DNA from: Acidovorax sp. NCPPB 3576
GTDB taxonomy: Bacteria; Pseudomonadota; Gammaproteobacteria; Burkholderiales; Burkholderiaceae_C
NCBI RefSeq assembly: GCF_028473605.1
Contig: NZ_CP097267.1
Coordinates: 4,766,501-4,830,500, forward strand
Length of the DNA: 64,000 bases
Reading direction: 5' to 3'
The first letter of the stretch is position 1. Each line of letters starts with the position of its first letter. Below are positions 27,541-36,987 of the stretch, in pieces. The notes under the pieces were generated by a model. It saw nothing but the letters and a program-made list of their open reading frames with translations, ran no database searches and was not told the origin of the DNA. Both the position numbers and the translations under genes were made by a program.

Positions 27541-27565
27541 TTCGCCTGGCCGGTCAGCGCTTCGG
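27541..27565 (+). promoter_or_regulatory. perfect plant-inducible promoter (PIP) box
   Basis: TTCGC at 27541-27545, exactly 15 bases, then TTCGG at 27561-27565. This fits the HrpX/HrpB-type consensus TTCGB-N15-TTCGB (B = not A). A 5-of-6 match to the usual -10 (YANNNT), AACAGT, begins 30 bases later at 27596. The ATG of the transglycosylase gene is 68 bases after the box. Confidence 0.75.
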
Positions 27566-27632
27566 ATTCGCGCACGGGATGGTCGGGCCGGGCGCAACAG
27601 TGAAACCTTCTCCATTTTTGCGAGGCATCTCC

Positions 27633-28631
27633 ATGCCGATCCAATCGATTTCCCATACGCAGCTCAGCGCCCTGTTCAATGACGGCCAGGGCAAGACCGA
27701 CACGCAGGACCTCGTCAAGAAGGTCCTGGAAATGCTGCTCGTCAGCCTGCTGCAGAAGCTGAGCCAGAAAGACGATGCGCCATCGTCCAGCCAGCCCACC
27801 AACGCTCCCGCAGCCAGCCCGGCCGCAAGCCCCACCAGCCAACCCAGCGTGAACCCGGCGTCCAACACGGACCGCAGCCGATCCGGCGGACAACCCCCTG
27901 CCCCGCCGAGCCCGTCCGCGACGGCACCGGCACCGGCACCGGCACCGGCACCGGCTCCGGCTCCGGCCTCCACCCCCCAACCATCCGACACGCCCACCAG
28001 CACCGCCACCACCACCACGCCCAATCCCGCGCCCAGCGGCACGGCGGGCAATGATTTCAGCACGCAGAGCGTGGCGGAAGGCGCGGGCAAGGTCAGCCCG
28101 AAATTCCAGCCGGTGCTGCGTGGCGACGAGTCGCAAAAGGATGCGCAGATCAAGACCCAGGCGGACTTCGGCAAGGCGGTCGATGCCACGGCGAAGGAAT
28201 ACGGGCTGGACCCGAACCTGTTCCGCGCCCAGCTGGAGGTGGAATCCAATGCCTTCTCCAAAGGCTTCCAGGGCGCCATGAAGCACGAAGGCGACCTGGG
28301 GCGCGCCAGCGAGAACAACACTTCCATCGGCCTCGGACAGATCTCCCGCAAGTTCCTCGATGGCCGCGAATGGTCGGACGGCGGCCCCGGCAACGAGCGG
28401 GTCGGCGGCCAGAAGGTGTCCACAGAGCAATACCAGGGCAGCGTGACGACCCAGCTGCGCATGGCCGCATCCAACCTGGCGCAACGCGTGGAAGACAACG
28501 GCGGCCTGCAGCAAGGGCTGGCGTACTACGTGTCGGGCAACCCCGACCCGAGCAACGCCAACGCCAGCGCCTACATCGACCGGATGAATACCGCGCTGAA
28601 AGATCCTGCGGTCATGACCCCGGGCCGCTGA
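27633..28631 (+). CDS. lytic transglycosylase with harpin-like N-terminus, probable type III secreted protein (HopP1-like)
   Basis: 332 residues. Residues 1-50 (QLSALFNDGQGKTDTQDLVK then KVLEMLLVSLLQKLSQK) are polar followed by an amphipathic Leu-rich helix, as in harpins; there is no Sec signal. Residues about 50-135 form a disordered Ser/Thr/Pro linker with an Ala-Pro run from a GGCACC repeat. The C-terminal 170 residues hold a transglycosylase-like fold: FRAQLEVESNAFSKGFQGAM with the catalytic Glu of the ES motif, then SIGLGQISRKFLDG and a late GLAYYVSGNPDPSNANASAY. Type III systems use such enzymes to open peptidoglycan, and HopP1 of Pseudomonas syringae has the same harpin-plus-transglycosylase plan. 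A perfect PIP box upstream supports HrpX control. GAGG lies 8 bases before the ATG. Confidence 0.8.
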   Translation: MPIQSISHTQLSALFNDGQGKTDTQDLVKKVLEMLLVSLLQKLSQKDDAPSSSQPTNAPAASPAASPTSQPSVNPASNTDRSRSGGQPPAPPSPSATAPAPAPAPAPAPAPASTPQPSDTPTSTATTTTPNPAPSGTAGNDFSTQSVAEGAGKVSPKFQPVLRGDESQKDAQIKTQADFGKAVDATAKEYGLDPNLFRAQLEVESNAFSKGFQGAMKHEGDLGRASENNTSIGLGQISRKFLDGREWSDGGPGNERVGGQKVSTEQYQGSVTTQLRMAASNLAQRVEDNGGLQQGLAYYVSGNPDPSNANASAYIDRMNTALKDPAVMTPGR

Positions 28632-28685
28632 CCCCCACCGGCAGCGCGCCGGCCGCGGTGCGGTGCCGGCGCGCCCCGCGGCCCA

Positions 28686-29384
28686 TCACTGCGGCGCAGG
28701 CGCTCCGATGTCCGTGCGCACCCAGTCGTCGAGCAGCGCCTTTTCATACCGCAGCGGATCGCTGGCGCCCCGCCCGGCCCGCGACATGAAGGACGGATCG
28801 CGCAGCTCGCGGCGCCCGGTCTGCAGCACGCGGCCATCGGCGGCCACGCGCTGGAACTCCAGGTCGATGCGCGGCGGATACACGTCGCGCACGATGCGCA
28901 CCTGCGCCAGTTGGGGGCCGCGCCCGGGCTCGAACCCGCCCGCGCGCTGCACGTCGGTGATGCGCACCGCCAGCCGTTCGCCATCGGGCAGCGCGGCCGC
29001 GGCGCGTTCGGACAGGTACTGGCACAAGGCGTCCACCCACGCCCGGCGCGCGCGGTCGGACTCGTGCGGGCCCATGCGGGCATCGCTGAAGCGGGAGGGA
29101 TCGTCGTACTCCACGCTGACGATGCCGGGAGGAACCGGATGCGCCCCGTGTGCCGCGCCGGGGCCGGGAGCGGCCGGCCGTGCGGATTCCGGGGCCGGGC
29201 TTCGGCTCGCCAAGGGCGCCTGGGGCGCTTCCGGGGCCGCTGGCGGCCCGCCCGCGCAGCCGGCCAGCACCGCGGCGGCGGCCAGCAGGGCCAGCGCCGC
29301 GCCCGCGCGGCCGCGTCCCGGCCTGGCCATGCCCGCGGCGCGCGCCGCGGTGCCGCGCCGCCTCGGTAGGGAATGGTGGGTCAT
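28686..29384 (-). CDS. DUF3016 domain lipoprotein
   Basis: 232 residues. The Arg-rich start is followed by a hydrophobic stretch and lipobox (ALALLAAAAVLAGCAGG), so it is probably a lipoprotein. After a Pro/Ala linker comes the DUF3016 domain: VSVEYDDPSRFSDARMGPHE, LPDGERLAVRITDVQRAGGF, EPGRGPQLAQVRIVRDVYPP and SDPLRYEKALLDDWVRTDIG. Function unknown; some relatives are reported with metal or copper resistance loci, which I cannot confirm here. AAGGAG lies about 8 bases before ATG 29384, which overlaps the LysR stop (ATGA). Co-translation with that regulator is likely. Confidence 0.85.
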   Translation of the reverse strand: MTHHSLPRRRGTAARAAGMARPGRGRAGAALALLAAAAVLAGCAGGPPAAPEAPQAPLASRSPAPESARPAAPGPGAAHGAHPVPPGIVSVEYDDPSRFSDARMGPHESDRARRAWVDALCQYLSERAAAALPDGERLAVRITDVQRAGGFEPGRGPQLAQVRIVRDVYPPRIDLEFQRVAADGRVLQTGRRELRDPSFMSRAGRGASDPLRYEKALLDDWVRTDIGAPAPQ

Positions 29385-30352
29385 GGCAAGGCTCCTTTTG
29401 GGGTGGATGGTGCGGCGGCGGGCTCCGCCGTGCGGCGCCAGAACTCGGGCTGGCCGTAATGGTGCTTGAGGTAGTCGATCCACAGCCGCACGCGCAGCGG
29501 CATGTGCTTGCGCTGGGGAAAGACCACGTAGATGCCATTGGGCGGCGCGGCGAAGTCTTCCAGCACGGCGGCCAGGCGCCCCGCGGCGATCTCGGCCTCG
29601 ACCTCCCAGGTGCTGCGCCAGGCGATGCCCCAGCCGCCCAGGCACCAGTCGTGCAGCACCTGCCCATCCGAGCAGTCCAGCGGACCGCCGGGCTTGAAGT
29701 GCACGACCTCGGTGCCGTCGCCTTCGGCCGCCGGCATGCGAAAGGCCCAGCCCCGCGTTTGCGAAGCGTCGCTGGAGAGCGTGAGGCAGGCGTGCTGCGC
29801 CAGGTCGCCCGGGTGGCGCGGCGTGCCGTGGCGCGCCAGATAGGCGGGCGTTGCCACGCACAGACGCCGGTTGTCGGCGATGCGCACGCTCACCAGGGAC
29901 GAATCGGGCAGGTCGCCCACGCGCACCGCGCAGTCGAACCCCTCGCCGGCCAGATCGACCACGCGGTCGCTCAGGTTGAGCGAGATGGTCACCTCGGAAT
30001 GCAGGTCGCGAAAGCGCGGCACCAGCGGTGCCACGTGGCGCCGGCCGAAGCCCGCCGGCGCGGTGATGCGCAGGTGCCCGGTGGCCTTCACGCCGCCGGC
30101 GGACACGCTGGCCTCGGCATTCGCCACGTCGGACAGCAGGCGCTGGCAATCTTCGAGAAAGGCGCTGCCCTCGTGCGTGAGGTGGATGCGCCGCGTGGTG
30201 CGCACCATGAGCTTCACCCCCAGGTGCTCTTCCAGCGCATCGAGCCGGCGCCCCATGATGGCGGGGGCCACGCCTTCGGCCTTGGCGGCGGCGGTGAGGC
30301 TGCCGCGCGCTGCCACCGACACGAATGACTCGAAGGCCTTGAGCTTGTCCAT
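29381..30352 (-). CDS. LysR family transcriptional regulator
   Basis: 323 residues. The winged helix-turn-helix at the N-terminus reads LKAFESFVSVAARGSLTAAA then KAEGVAPAIMGRRLDALEEH and TTRRIHLTHEGSAFLEDCQR. The effector domain (about 90-300) has the typical GHLRITAPAGFGRRHVAPLV and GFDCAVRVGDLPDSSLV segments of the CrgA/DmlR-like subgroup. The substrate or target is unknown. It is divergent from glcB, with the repeat copy E in the 331-base gap, and it overlaps the DUF3016 gene downstream. Confidence 0.95.
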   Translation of the reverse strand: MDKLKAFESFVSVAARGSLTAAAKAEGVAPAIMGRRLDALEEHLGVKLMVRTTRRIHLTHEGSAFLEDCQRLLSDVANAEASVSAGGVKATGHLRITAPAGFGRRHVAPLVPRFRDLHSEVTISLNLSDRVVDLAGEGFDCAVRVGDLPDSSLVSVRIADNRRLCVATPAYLARHGTPRHPGDLAQHACLTLSSDASQTRGWAFRMPAAEGDGTEVVHFKPGGPLDCSDGQVLHDWCLGGWGIAWRSTWEVEAEIAAGRLAAVLEDFAAPPNGIYVVFPQRKHMPLRVRLWIDYLKHHYGQPEFWRRTAEPAAAPSTPKGALP

Positions 30353-30683
30353 GGGCGCCGATTATGGGGATGCAGGTCATGGATCGGCTGAGGTTTCGCA
30401 CCGATTCCACACGTAGGATTCAAAGCAAAAATGGCCTTCGGCGCATATTCAACTAGGGCATATAGCTATTAAATTTATAGCACCAGGAAAACGCCGTCCG
30501 GCGGCCCTGTGCCGGGCGCGCTCCTCTGACCATCCGCGATTCGTGCGTAAAAGTCATTGGTTATGCGCTTTTCAGGCGGTTTATGTGGCTAAAAAATTCC
30601 AATACAGTGGGCTGCACGGTGCCCCGCAGGCGCCACCGCCCCGTTTTCCTCCTCTTTCCCCCATCCACCGAGACCCCATCACC
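30353..30683. other. intergenic region between the LysR gene and glcB
   Basis: 331 bases without a gene. It holds repeat copy E (30424-30485) and, from about 30540 on, an AT-richer segment (GTTATGCGCTTTTCAGG, GCTAAAAAATTCC) that probably contains the glcB promoter. No clear -35/-10 pair could be assigned. The glcB leader just before the ATG is C-rich and has no clear Shine-Dalgarno site. Confidence 0.4.
30424..30485 (-). repeat. dispersed palindromic repeat, copy E, upstream of glcB
   Basis: On the minus strand: TGCTATAAATTTAATAGC, then ATGCCCTAG, then ATATGCGCCGAAGGCC. The order and spacing match copies D and F. Confidence 0.85.
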
Positions 30684-32900
30684 ATGACCGACCGCACCCC
30701 CGTTCACGGCCTGCAAGTGGCCACCTCCCTGCACCGCTTCGTCGAGGACCGGGTGCTGCCCGGCACGGGCGTGGACAGCGGGGCGTTCTGGAAGGGCTTC
30801 AGCGCGCTGGTGTCCGACCTGGCGCCGCGCAACATCGCCCTGCTGGCCGAGCGCGACCGCCTGCAGGCCGAACTGGACACCTGGCACCGCGCCCACCCCG
30901 GCCCGGTGCAGAACATGGCGGCGTACCGCGCCTTCCTCGAACAGATCGGCTACCTGGTGCCCCAGCCCGCCGACGTGCAGGCCACCACGTCCAATGTGGA
31001 CGACGAACTCGCTACGCAGGCCGGCCCGCAACTGGTGGTGCCGATCCTGAACGCGCGCTATGCGCTCAACGCGGCCAACGCGCGCTGGGGCTCGCTGTAC
31101 GACGCGCTCTACGGCACCGATGCCATCCCCGAGACCGATGGCGCCGAAAAAGGCCCGGGCTACAACCCCGTGCGGGGCGCCCGCGTCATTGCCTTCGCAC
31201 GCGAGGTGCTCGACCAGGCCGCGCCGCTGGCCCAGGGCACGCACAAGAACGCCACCGGATACCGCGTGGAAGGCGGCCAATTGGTCGTCGCGCTGGAGGA
31301 CGGCGGCACCACCGGCCTGCAGGAAGCGGCCCAGTTCGTGGGCTACCAGGGCGAGGCGTCGGCGCCTTCGTCCGTGCTGCTGCGCCACCACGGCCTGCAC
31401 CTGGACCTGCAGATCGACCGCAGCACGCCCATCGGCAAGACCGACCCTGCTGGCGTGAGCGATCTGGTGGTGGAGGCCGCGCTCTCGACCATCCTCGATC
31501 TGGAAGATTCCGTGGCCGCCGTCGATGCCGAGGACAAGGTCAACGGCTACGCCAACTGGCTGGGCATCCTCAAAGCCGACCTGACCGAGCAGGTGAGCAA
31601 GGGCGGCAAGACCTTCACGCGCGGGCTGAACCCCGACCGCCTGTACATCGCGCCGAACGGCAGCGGCGAGGTGCGCCTGCATGGCCGCTCGCTCATGTTC
31701 CTGCGCAACGTGGGCCACCTGATGACCAACCCGGCCGTGCTGTGGACCGATGCGCAGGGCACGCAGCGCGAGATTCCCGAAGGCATCCTGGATGCCGTGG
31801 TCACCACCACCATCGCGCTGCACGACCTGCAGGGCAAGGGCCAGGGCGGCATCCGCAACTCGCGCAAGGGCAGCGTCTATATCGTCAAGCCCAAGATGCA
31901 CGGCCCGGCCGAGGTGGCCTTCGCCAGCGACCTGTTCGGCCGCGTGGAGCAGTTGCTGGGCCTTCCGGCCAACACCGTCAAGCTGGGCATCATGGACGAG
32001 GAGCGCCGCACCAGCGTGAATCTGAAGGCCTGCATCGCCGCGGCTTCGGCGCGCGTGGCGTTCATCAACACGGGCTTCCTGGACCGTACGGGCGACGAGA
32101 TGCACACCGCCATGCAGGCCGGCCCCATGGTGCGCAAGGGCGACATGAAGGCCAGCGCCTGGATTCAGTCGTACGAGAAGAACAACGTGCTGGTGGGCCT
32201 GTCGTGCGGCCTGCGTGGCAAGGCACAGATCGGCAAGGGCATGTGGGCCATGCCCGACCTGATGGCCGAGATGCTCAAGCAAAAGATCGCCCACCCCAAG
32301 GCCGGCGCCAACACCGCGTGGGTCCCGAGCCCCACGGGCGCCACGCTGCACGCGCTGCACTACCACCAGGTCAACGTGGCCGAGGTGCAGAAGGCACTGG
32401 AAAAGACCGACGCCGACGCCGAGCGCGACAACCTGCTGACCGGCCTGCTCACGGTGCCCGTGGCTGCCGCGCCGCAATGGAGCGATGCCGAAAAGCAACA
32501 GGAGCTGGACAACAACGCCCAGGGCATCCTGGGCTACGTGGTGCGCTGGATCGACCAGGGCGTAGGCTGCTCCAAGGTGCCCGACATCCACAACGTGGGC
32601 CTGATGGAAGACCGCGCCACGCTGCGCATCAGCAGCCAGCACATGGCCAACTGGCTGCTCCACGGCGTGGTGACCGAAGCGCAGGTGCGCGAAACCTTCG
32701 AGCGCATGGCCGCCGTGGTGGACCAGCAGAACGCCGGCGACCCGCTCTACCAGAAGATGGCCGGGCGCTTTGCCGAATCGGCCGCCTACCAGGCCGCGTG
32801 CGACCTGGTCTTCAAGGGCGTGGAGCAGCCCAGCGGCTACACCGAGCCGCTGCTGCACGCGTGGCGGCTGAAGGTGAAGGCGGGCACGGCCGTGCGCTGA
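30684..32900 (+). CDS. glcB: malate synthase G
   Basis: 738 residues, matching the family (about 720-740). It condenses glyoxylate with acetyl-CoA to malate in the glyoxylate bypass or glycolate use. Seen: [20 protein letters not shown] at the start, [60 protein letters not shown], the catalytic-site segment [20 protein letters not shown], and [20 protein letters not shown] with the C-terminal catalytic Asp region. ATG 30684 (MTDRTPVHG) is the family start; the frame is open for 141 bases upstream but reads as noise. A good terminator follows at 32957. The divergent LysR gene is a candidate regulator, but nothing in the sequence proves it. Confidence 0.97.
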   Translation: MTDRTPVHGLQVATSLHRFVEDRVLPGTGVDSGAFWKGFSALVSDLAPRNIALLAERDRLQAELDTWHRAHPGPVQNMAAYRAFLEQIGYLVPQPADVQATTSNVDDELATQAGPQLVVPILNARYALNAANARWGSLYDALYGTDAIPETDGAEKGPGYNPVRGARVIAFAREVLDQAAPLAQGTHKNATGYRVEGGQLVVALEDGGTTGLQEAAQFVGYQGEASAPSSVLLRHHGLHLDLQIDRSTPIGKTDPAGVSDLVVEAALSTILDLEDSVAAVDAEDKVNGYANWLGILKADLTEQVSKGGKTFTRGLNPDRLYIAPNGSGEVRLHGRSLMFLRNVGHLMTNPAVLWTDAQGTQREIPEGILDAVVTTTIALHDLQGKGQGGIRNSRKGSVYIVKPKMHGPAEVAFASDLFGRVEQLLGLPANTVKLGIMDEERRTSVNLKACIAAASARVAFINTGFLDRTGDEMHTAMQAGPMVRKGDMKASAWIQSYEKNNVLVGLSCGLRGKAQIGKGMWAMPDLMAEMLKQKIAHPKAGANTAWVPSPTGATLHALHYHQVNVAEVQKALEKTDADAERDNLLTGLLTVPVAAAPQWSDAEKQQELDNNAQGILGYVVRWIDQGVGCSKVPDIHNVGLMEDRATLRISSQHMANWLLHGVVTEAQVRETFERMAAVVDQQNAGDPLYQKMAGRFAESAAYQAACDLVFKGVEQPSGYTEPLLHAWRLKVKAGTAVR

Positions 32901-32956
32901 AACCCGTCCGCGATTTTTGGCCGGTCAGGCGCCTGCTTTTCAGCGGGCGCCGATGA

Positions 32957-32986
32957 CGGGGCACCCAGCCGGGTGCCCCGTTTTTG
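32957..32986 (+). terminator. rho-independent terminator after glcB
   Basis: CGGGGCACCC (32957-32966), loop AGCC, GGGTGCCCCG (32971-32980), then TTTTTG. A perfect 10-base stem. Confidence 0.93.
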
Positions 32987-33153
32987 TTTGCAGTCGCGCG
33001 GCGGCGGCCCGACCTCGCCCCATCGCCAAAAAACACGCCTACCAGCGTATTCGGGTAAATCCATATGTTCCGGCAAGGCGTAAGGGTTTGTAGTTGCGCC
33101 AGAGCAATGCGGAGAGAATCGCCCACCAACCAAGGGTTTTCCCTAGTCTCACC

Positions 33154-34758
33154 ATGAACCTCCAAAACATTTCCATCGGCAAACGCCTGGGCCTGGCCTT
33201 CGCCGTGCTCATCCTCTTCCTCGTCACCATGCTGGGCGTGGGCACCTGGAAACTGCAGTCGGTGGCGCAGGAGACGGCGTCGATGATGGCCCTGCCGCTG
33301 ACCAAGGAGCGGCTGATCTCCGACTGGTATCGCACCATTTTCAGCAACGTGCGCCGCCACAGCGTGGTGGCCCGCAGCACCGATTCGACCTTGGCGCAGC
33401 AGTTCGCGGCGGACAACGCGGCCGCGTCCAAGATGTCGTCCGAGCAGCAGAGCCAGCTGTCCAAGCTCATCAGCAGCCCGCAGGAGCAGGCCCTGTTCGA
33501 CAAGGCCGGCGAAGAGCGCAAGCGCTTCGTCGTCGCCCGCGACGCCATCTACAAGGCCAAGGCCGAAGGCCGTTCGGAAGACGCCGAGCGCATCCTGAAT
33601 GCCGACTTCACCCCCGCGGGCGAGCAATACCTGCAGGCCTTGCAGGCGCTGCTGGACTTCCAGCGCGCCGAGATCAACGAATCCTCCAAGGACGTGCAAG
33701 CCAACTACCAGAGCGGCCGGCTGCAGCTGATCGTCCTGGGCGCCATCGCCACGCTGATCGCGCTGGCCCTGGCCGTGGCGATCACCCGCAGCATCACCCA
33801 TCCGCTGCACGACGCCGTGACCATGGCCAAGACCGTGGCCACCGGCGACCTCACCGTGACCTCCGACAGCACCGCCAAGGACGAAACCGGCCAGCTGCTG
33901 CGCACGCTGAACGCGATGGGCGAGCAGTTGCGCACCGCCGTGGGCCAGGTGCGCCATGGCGCCGAGGGCATCGCCGTGGCCTCCAGCGAGATCGCGCGCG
34001 GCAACCTGGACCTGTCCAGCCGCACCGAAGAGCAGGCCAGCGCGCTGCAGCAGACGGCCGCGTCGATGGAGCAGATGACCGCCACCGTGCGCCAGAACGC
34101 CGACAACGCGCGCACCGCCAACCAACTGGCGCAGGCCACCTCGGACAAGGCCGTGCGCGGCGGCGAGGTGGTGGGCAACGTGGTCTCCACGATGGGCGAG
34201 ATCCATACGGCCTCGCGCAAGATCGTGGACATCATCGGCGTGATCGACGGCATCGCCTTCCAGACCAACATCCTGGCGCTGAACGCGGCCGTGGAAGCCG
34301 CCCGCGCGGGCGAGCAGGGCCGGGGCTTCGCCGTGGTGGCGAGCGAGGTGCGGGCGCTGGCCGGGCGCAGCGCAGCGGCGGCCAAGGAGATCAAAGGCCT
34401 GATCGACGACTCGGTGCAGCGCGTGGACTCCGGCAACCGGCTGGTGGAGCAGGCCGGCGAGGCCATGCGCGAGGTGGTGGATGGCGTGCGCCGCGTGACC
34501 GACCTCGTGGGCGAGATCAGCGTGGCCAGCCAGGAGCAGACCACCGGGCTGGAGCAGGTCAACCAGGCCATCTCGCAGATGGACACGGTGACGCAGCAGA
34601 ACGCGGCACTGGTCGAAGAGGCCGCAGCCGCCACGGGCTCGCTGGAATCGCAGACGGCGCAGCTGGTGCGCGCGGTGGCGGTGTTCCGCGTCAGCAACGC
34701 CCAGGGCTCCGGCCCGGCTCTCGCGGCGGCGCGGCACACGCCGGCCATCGCGGGCTGA
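33154..34758 (+). CDS. methyl-accepting chemotaxis protein (4HB-HAMP-MA)
   Basis: 534 residues. Short start ([20 protein letters not shown]), first membrane helix, then a four-helix-bundle periplasmic sensor (about residues 35-185: [40 protein letters not shown]), second helix ([20 protein letters not shown]), HAMP and signalling domain with the EQQ/EEQ-type methylation helices and the [20 protein letters not shown] tip. No CheR-binding pentapeptide is seen at the end ([11 protein letters not shown]). The ligand is unknown. 137 bases of its signalling domain are identical to the chemoreceptor gene at 17505. Confidence 0.94.
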   Translation: MNLQNISIGKRLGLAFAVLILFLVTMLGVGTWKLQSVAQETASMMALPLTKERLISDWYRTIFSNVRRHSVVARSTDSTLAQQFAADNAAASKMSSEQQSQLSKLISSPQEQALFDKAGEERKRFVVARDAIYKAKAEGRSEDAERILNADFTPAGEQYLQALQALLDFQRAEINESSKDVQANYQSGRLQLIVLGAIATLIALALAVAITRSITHPLHDAVTMAKTVATGDLTVTSDSTAKDETGQLLRTLNAMGEQLRTAVGQVRHGAEGIAVASSEIARGNLDLSSRTEEQASALQQTAASMEQMTATVRQNADNARTANQLAQATSDKAVRGGEVVGNVVSTMGEIHTASRKIVDIIGVIDGIAFQTNILALNAAVEAARAGEQGRGFAVVASEVRALAGRSAAAAKEIKGLIDDSVQRVDSGNRLVEQAGEAMREVVDGVRRVTDLVGEISVASQEQTTGLEQVNQAISQMDTVTQQNAALVEEAAAATGSLESQTAQLVRAVAVFRVSNAQGSGPALAAARHTPAIAG

Positions 34759-34838
34759 CGGACGGGGCCGCGCTGGGCGCCTTCCCTGCACGGCGGCGCC
34801 AGGCAGGCCCTGAGGCAGCCTTTGCGGGGCTCTCGGCG

Positions 34839-34900
34839 ATTGCTATTTAATTAATAGCACACTGCCTTAGAAGAATATGCGCCGGAAGGCATTTTGACTC
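34839..34900 (+). repeat. dispersed palindromic repeat, copy F
   Basis: TGCTATTTAATTAATAGC, then CTGCCTTAG, then AATATGCGCCGGAAGGC. It lies between a chemoreceptor gene and the CWC protein gene, in non-coding sequence. Confidence 0.85.
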
Positions 34901-34961
34901 TTTCCCCTGTGCGGCACCTGCGCGCGCTGGCGGGGCCTACACTGGCGCCTTCCCCGATGCC

Positions 34962-35210
34962 ATGACCGCCGCGCCGCCCGACCCCACCCCTGCTGATCCC
35001 TCCCGCTGCCCCTTGTGCGGCGGGCGAAACCAGTGCGCCATCGAGGCGGGCGCGCCCGCAGCCGATTGCTGGTGCATGGCGGCCCCCGTGTCCACCCAGG
35101 CCCTGGCACGGCTGGCGCCCGAACAGCGGGGCGGGGCGTGCCTGTGCCCCCAATGCGCTGCCGGCACGGGCGCCGCGCGCCAGGGCGCAGGGCCCATGGC
35201 GCCGATATGA
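34962..35210 (+). CDS. cysteine-rich CWC family small protein
   Basis: 82 residues with eight Cys, arranged CPLCG, then C near residue 25, then CWC, then C-L-C-P-QC. This is the Cysteine-rich_CWC pattern and suggests zinc binding. Family function is unknown to me. The middle reads APAADCWCMAAPVSTQALAR. It is followed after about 40 bases by a tautomerase gene on the same strand. No strong ribosome site is seen before ATG 34962. Confidence 0.8.
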   Translation: MTAAPPDPTPADPSRCPLCGGRNQCAIEAGAPAADCWCMAAPVSTQALARLAPEQRGGACLCPQCAAGTGAARQGAGPMAPI

Positions 35211-35250
35211 TGGCCGCTCCCTTTTTTTGAACCCTCCCGGAAGGACTGAC

Positions 35251-35439
35251 ATGCCGACGTACCACATCGAAATGATGGAAGGCCGCACCATCGAGCAAAA
35301 GAAAAAGCTGGTGGAAGAGATCACCCGCGTCTCGGTGGAAATCCTGGGCGGCTCGCCGGACTCGGTGGACATCCTCATCACCGACGTCAAGCGCGAGAAC
35401 TGGGCCACCGGCGGAAAGCTCTGGTCCGAGCGGACCTGA
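35251..35439 (+). CDS. 4-oxalocrotonate tautomerase family protein
   Basis: 62 residues, the usual size of the family. The start ATG 35251 exposes Pro1 as the catalytic base after methionine removal (MPTYHIEMMEGRTIEQKKKL). The rest (VEEITRVSVEILGGSPDSVD; ILITDVKRENWATGGKLW) is the beta-alpha-beta subunit with the late N-W-x-x-G-G motif. GGAAGG is about 7 bases upstream. The substrate cannot be told; no meta-cleavage pathway genes are near. Confidence 0.93.
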   Translation: MPTYHIEMMEGRTIEQKKKLVEEITRVSVEILGGSPDSVDILITDVKRENWATGGKLWSERT

Positions 35440-35468
35440 TCTGCCCAGCCTTTGACGGATCCCGCCCG

Positions 35469-36935
35469 ATGACCGGCCCCGGCTCCACCGCCCTGCTGCG
35501 CGAACGGTACGGCGAGCGCTACCGCTGGCTGCTCCTGCTGTCCGTGATGGTGGGCACGATGGCCTCGATCATGTCGTCCACCATCGTGAACGTGGCCATT
35601 CCCGACATGAGCCACTACTTCACGCTGGGGCAGGATCGCGCGCAGTGGGTGTCCTCGGGCTTCATGGTGGCCACCACGGTCGCCATGCTCACCACGCCCT
35701 GGCTGCTGGCCCGCTTCGGCTACCGCGCGACCTACGTGGGCGCCATGGCGCTGCTGCTGGCGGGCGGCATCGGCGGCGGCGTGGCCAGCCATTACGGGCT
35801 GGTGCTGGCCGCCCGCGTGCTCGAAGGGCTGGCCGCGGGCGTGGTGCAGCCGATTCCGGCGGTCATCATCCTCTACGCCTTCCAGCCGCACGAGCAGGGC
35901 CGCGCGAGCGGCATCTTCGGCATGGGCGTGGTCCTGGCGCCGGCCATCGGCCCGAGCATCGGCGGGCTGCTGGTGGACTGGTTCGGCTGGCGCTCGATCT
36001 TCTTCATGGTGGTGCCGTTCTGCATCACCTCCATCGCGCTGGCATACAAATTCGTGCCGGTGAGCAGCCCCGGCGGCGCCGTGGCCGGCCAGTCCGGCAC
36101 CGCGCTGGACTGGCGCGGGCTGGTGCTGGGCGCGGTCGGCACGCTGTGCCTGCTCAATGGCCTGGTGGCGCTGCACGGCGGGCCCGGCCTGCAGGCCGGC
36201 GCCCTGCTGCTCGCGGCCTTGGCGGCGCTGGCCGTCTTCATCGCGTGGCAGCGCCGGCAACTGGCGCGCGGCGCCACGCCGCTCATGGACCTGCGCCTGT
36301 TCGAATACCGGCAGTTCGCCATGGGCAGCATCGTGGCCTTCATCTACGGCACGGCGCTCTTCGGCTCGACCTACCTGCTGCCGGTGTTCATGCAGCTGGG
36401 CCTGCAGCTGTCGGCCTCGCACGTGGGCACCATCATGCTGCCGGCGGGCATCGTGCTGGCCATCACCATTCCCATCGTGGGCCGGCTGGCCGACCGCCAC
36501 CCCACGCATTGGCTGGTGGGCACGGGCCTGGCGCTGCTGGCGATCTCGTTCGCGCTCATGGTGCTGGTCGATCTGACCAGCGGACTGTGGATGCTGGTGG
36601 TGTTCGCGGTGCTGGGGCGCATCGGGCTCGGGTTCATCCTGCCCTCGCTCAACCTGGGGGCCATGCGGCCGCTGGCCAAGCCGCTCATTGCGCAGGGCTC
36701 CAGCGCCATCAGCTTCGTGCGCATGCTGGGCGGCGCAGCCGGCGTGAGCCTGTGCGGCATCGTGCTCGAATGGCGCATCGCCGCACATGGCGATTCGCTG
36801 CAGAACGCGGTCAGCAGCCCGGCGCGCATCGCCGCCTTCGGCGAAACCTTCTTGCTGCTCACCGGCCTGTGCCTGCTGGCCCTGGTGGCGGCCTGGCAAC
36901 TGCGCGCGCCGAAGAACGGTGCAGCGGGCCGCTGA
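35469..36935 (+). CDS. MFS transporter, DHA2 (14-helix, EmrB/QacA-type) drug exporter
   Basis: 488 residues with about 14 membrane helices. DHA2 marks: IVNVAIPDMSHYFTLGQDRA with QWVSSGFMVATTVAMLTTPW, the motif-A-like LLARFGYRATYVGAMALLLA, motif C (GVVLAPAIGPSIGGLLVDWF, the antiporter gxxxGPxxGG), and a later IVGRLADRHPTHWLVGTGLA. It would be a proton-driven exporter of small hydrophobic compounds. ATG 35469 is 29 bases after the tautomerase stop. No partner membrane-fusion protein is adjacent, so it may work alone. Confidence 0.93.
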   Translation: MTGPGSTALLRERYGERYRWLLLLSVMVGTMASIMSSTIVNVAIPDMSHYFTLGQDRAQWVSSGFMVATTVAMLTTPWLLARFGYRATYVGAMALLLAGGIGGGVASHYGLVLAARVLEGLAAGVVQPIPAVIILYAFQPHEQGRASGIFGMGVVLAPAIGPSIGGLLVDWFGWRSIFFMVVPFCITSIALAYKFVPVSSPGGAVAGQSGTALDWRGLVLGAVGTLCLLNGLVALHGGPGLQAGALLLAALAALAVFIAWQRRQLARGATPLMDLRLFEYRQFAMGSIVAFIYGTALFGSTYLLPVFMQLGLQLSASHVGTIMLPAGIVLAITIPIVGRLADRHPTHWLVGTGLALLAISFALMVLVDLTSGLWMLVVFAVLGRIGLGFILPSLNLGAMRPLAKPLIAQGSSAISFVRMLGGAAGVSLCGIVLEWRIAAHGDSLQNAVSSPARIAAFGETFLLLTGLCLLALVAAWQLRAPKNGAAGR

Positions 36936-36987
36936 CGCCGCACGCATCCTTCCTCGCTTATTCCCCCTTTTTTACACACGCCCCGCC

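Noticed and set aside
27918..27965. GGCACC hexamer run in the transglycosylase gene as a phase-variation switch
   Set aside because: The unit is two codons, so length changes only alter the Ala-Pro linker.
30561..32858. A 765-codon minus-strand frame opposite glcB
   Set aside because: Composition is His/Gln/Ala/Val noise with no motif, and glcB on the plus strand is certain.
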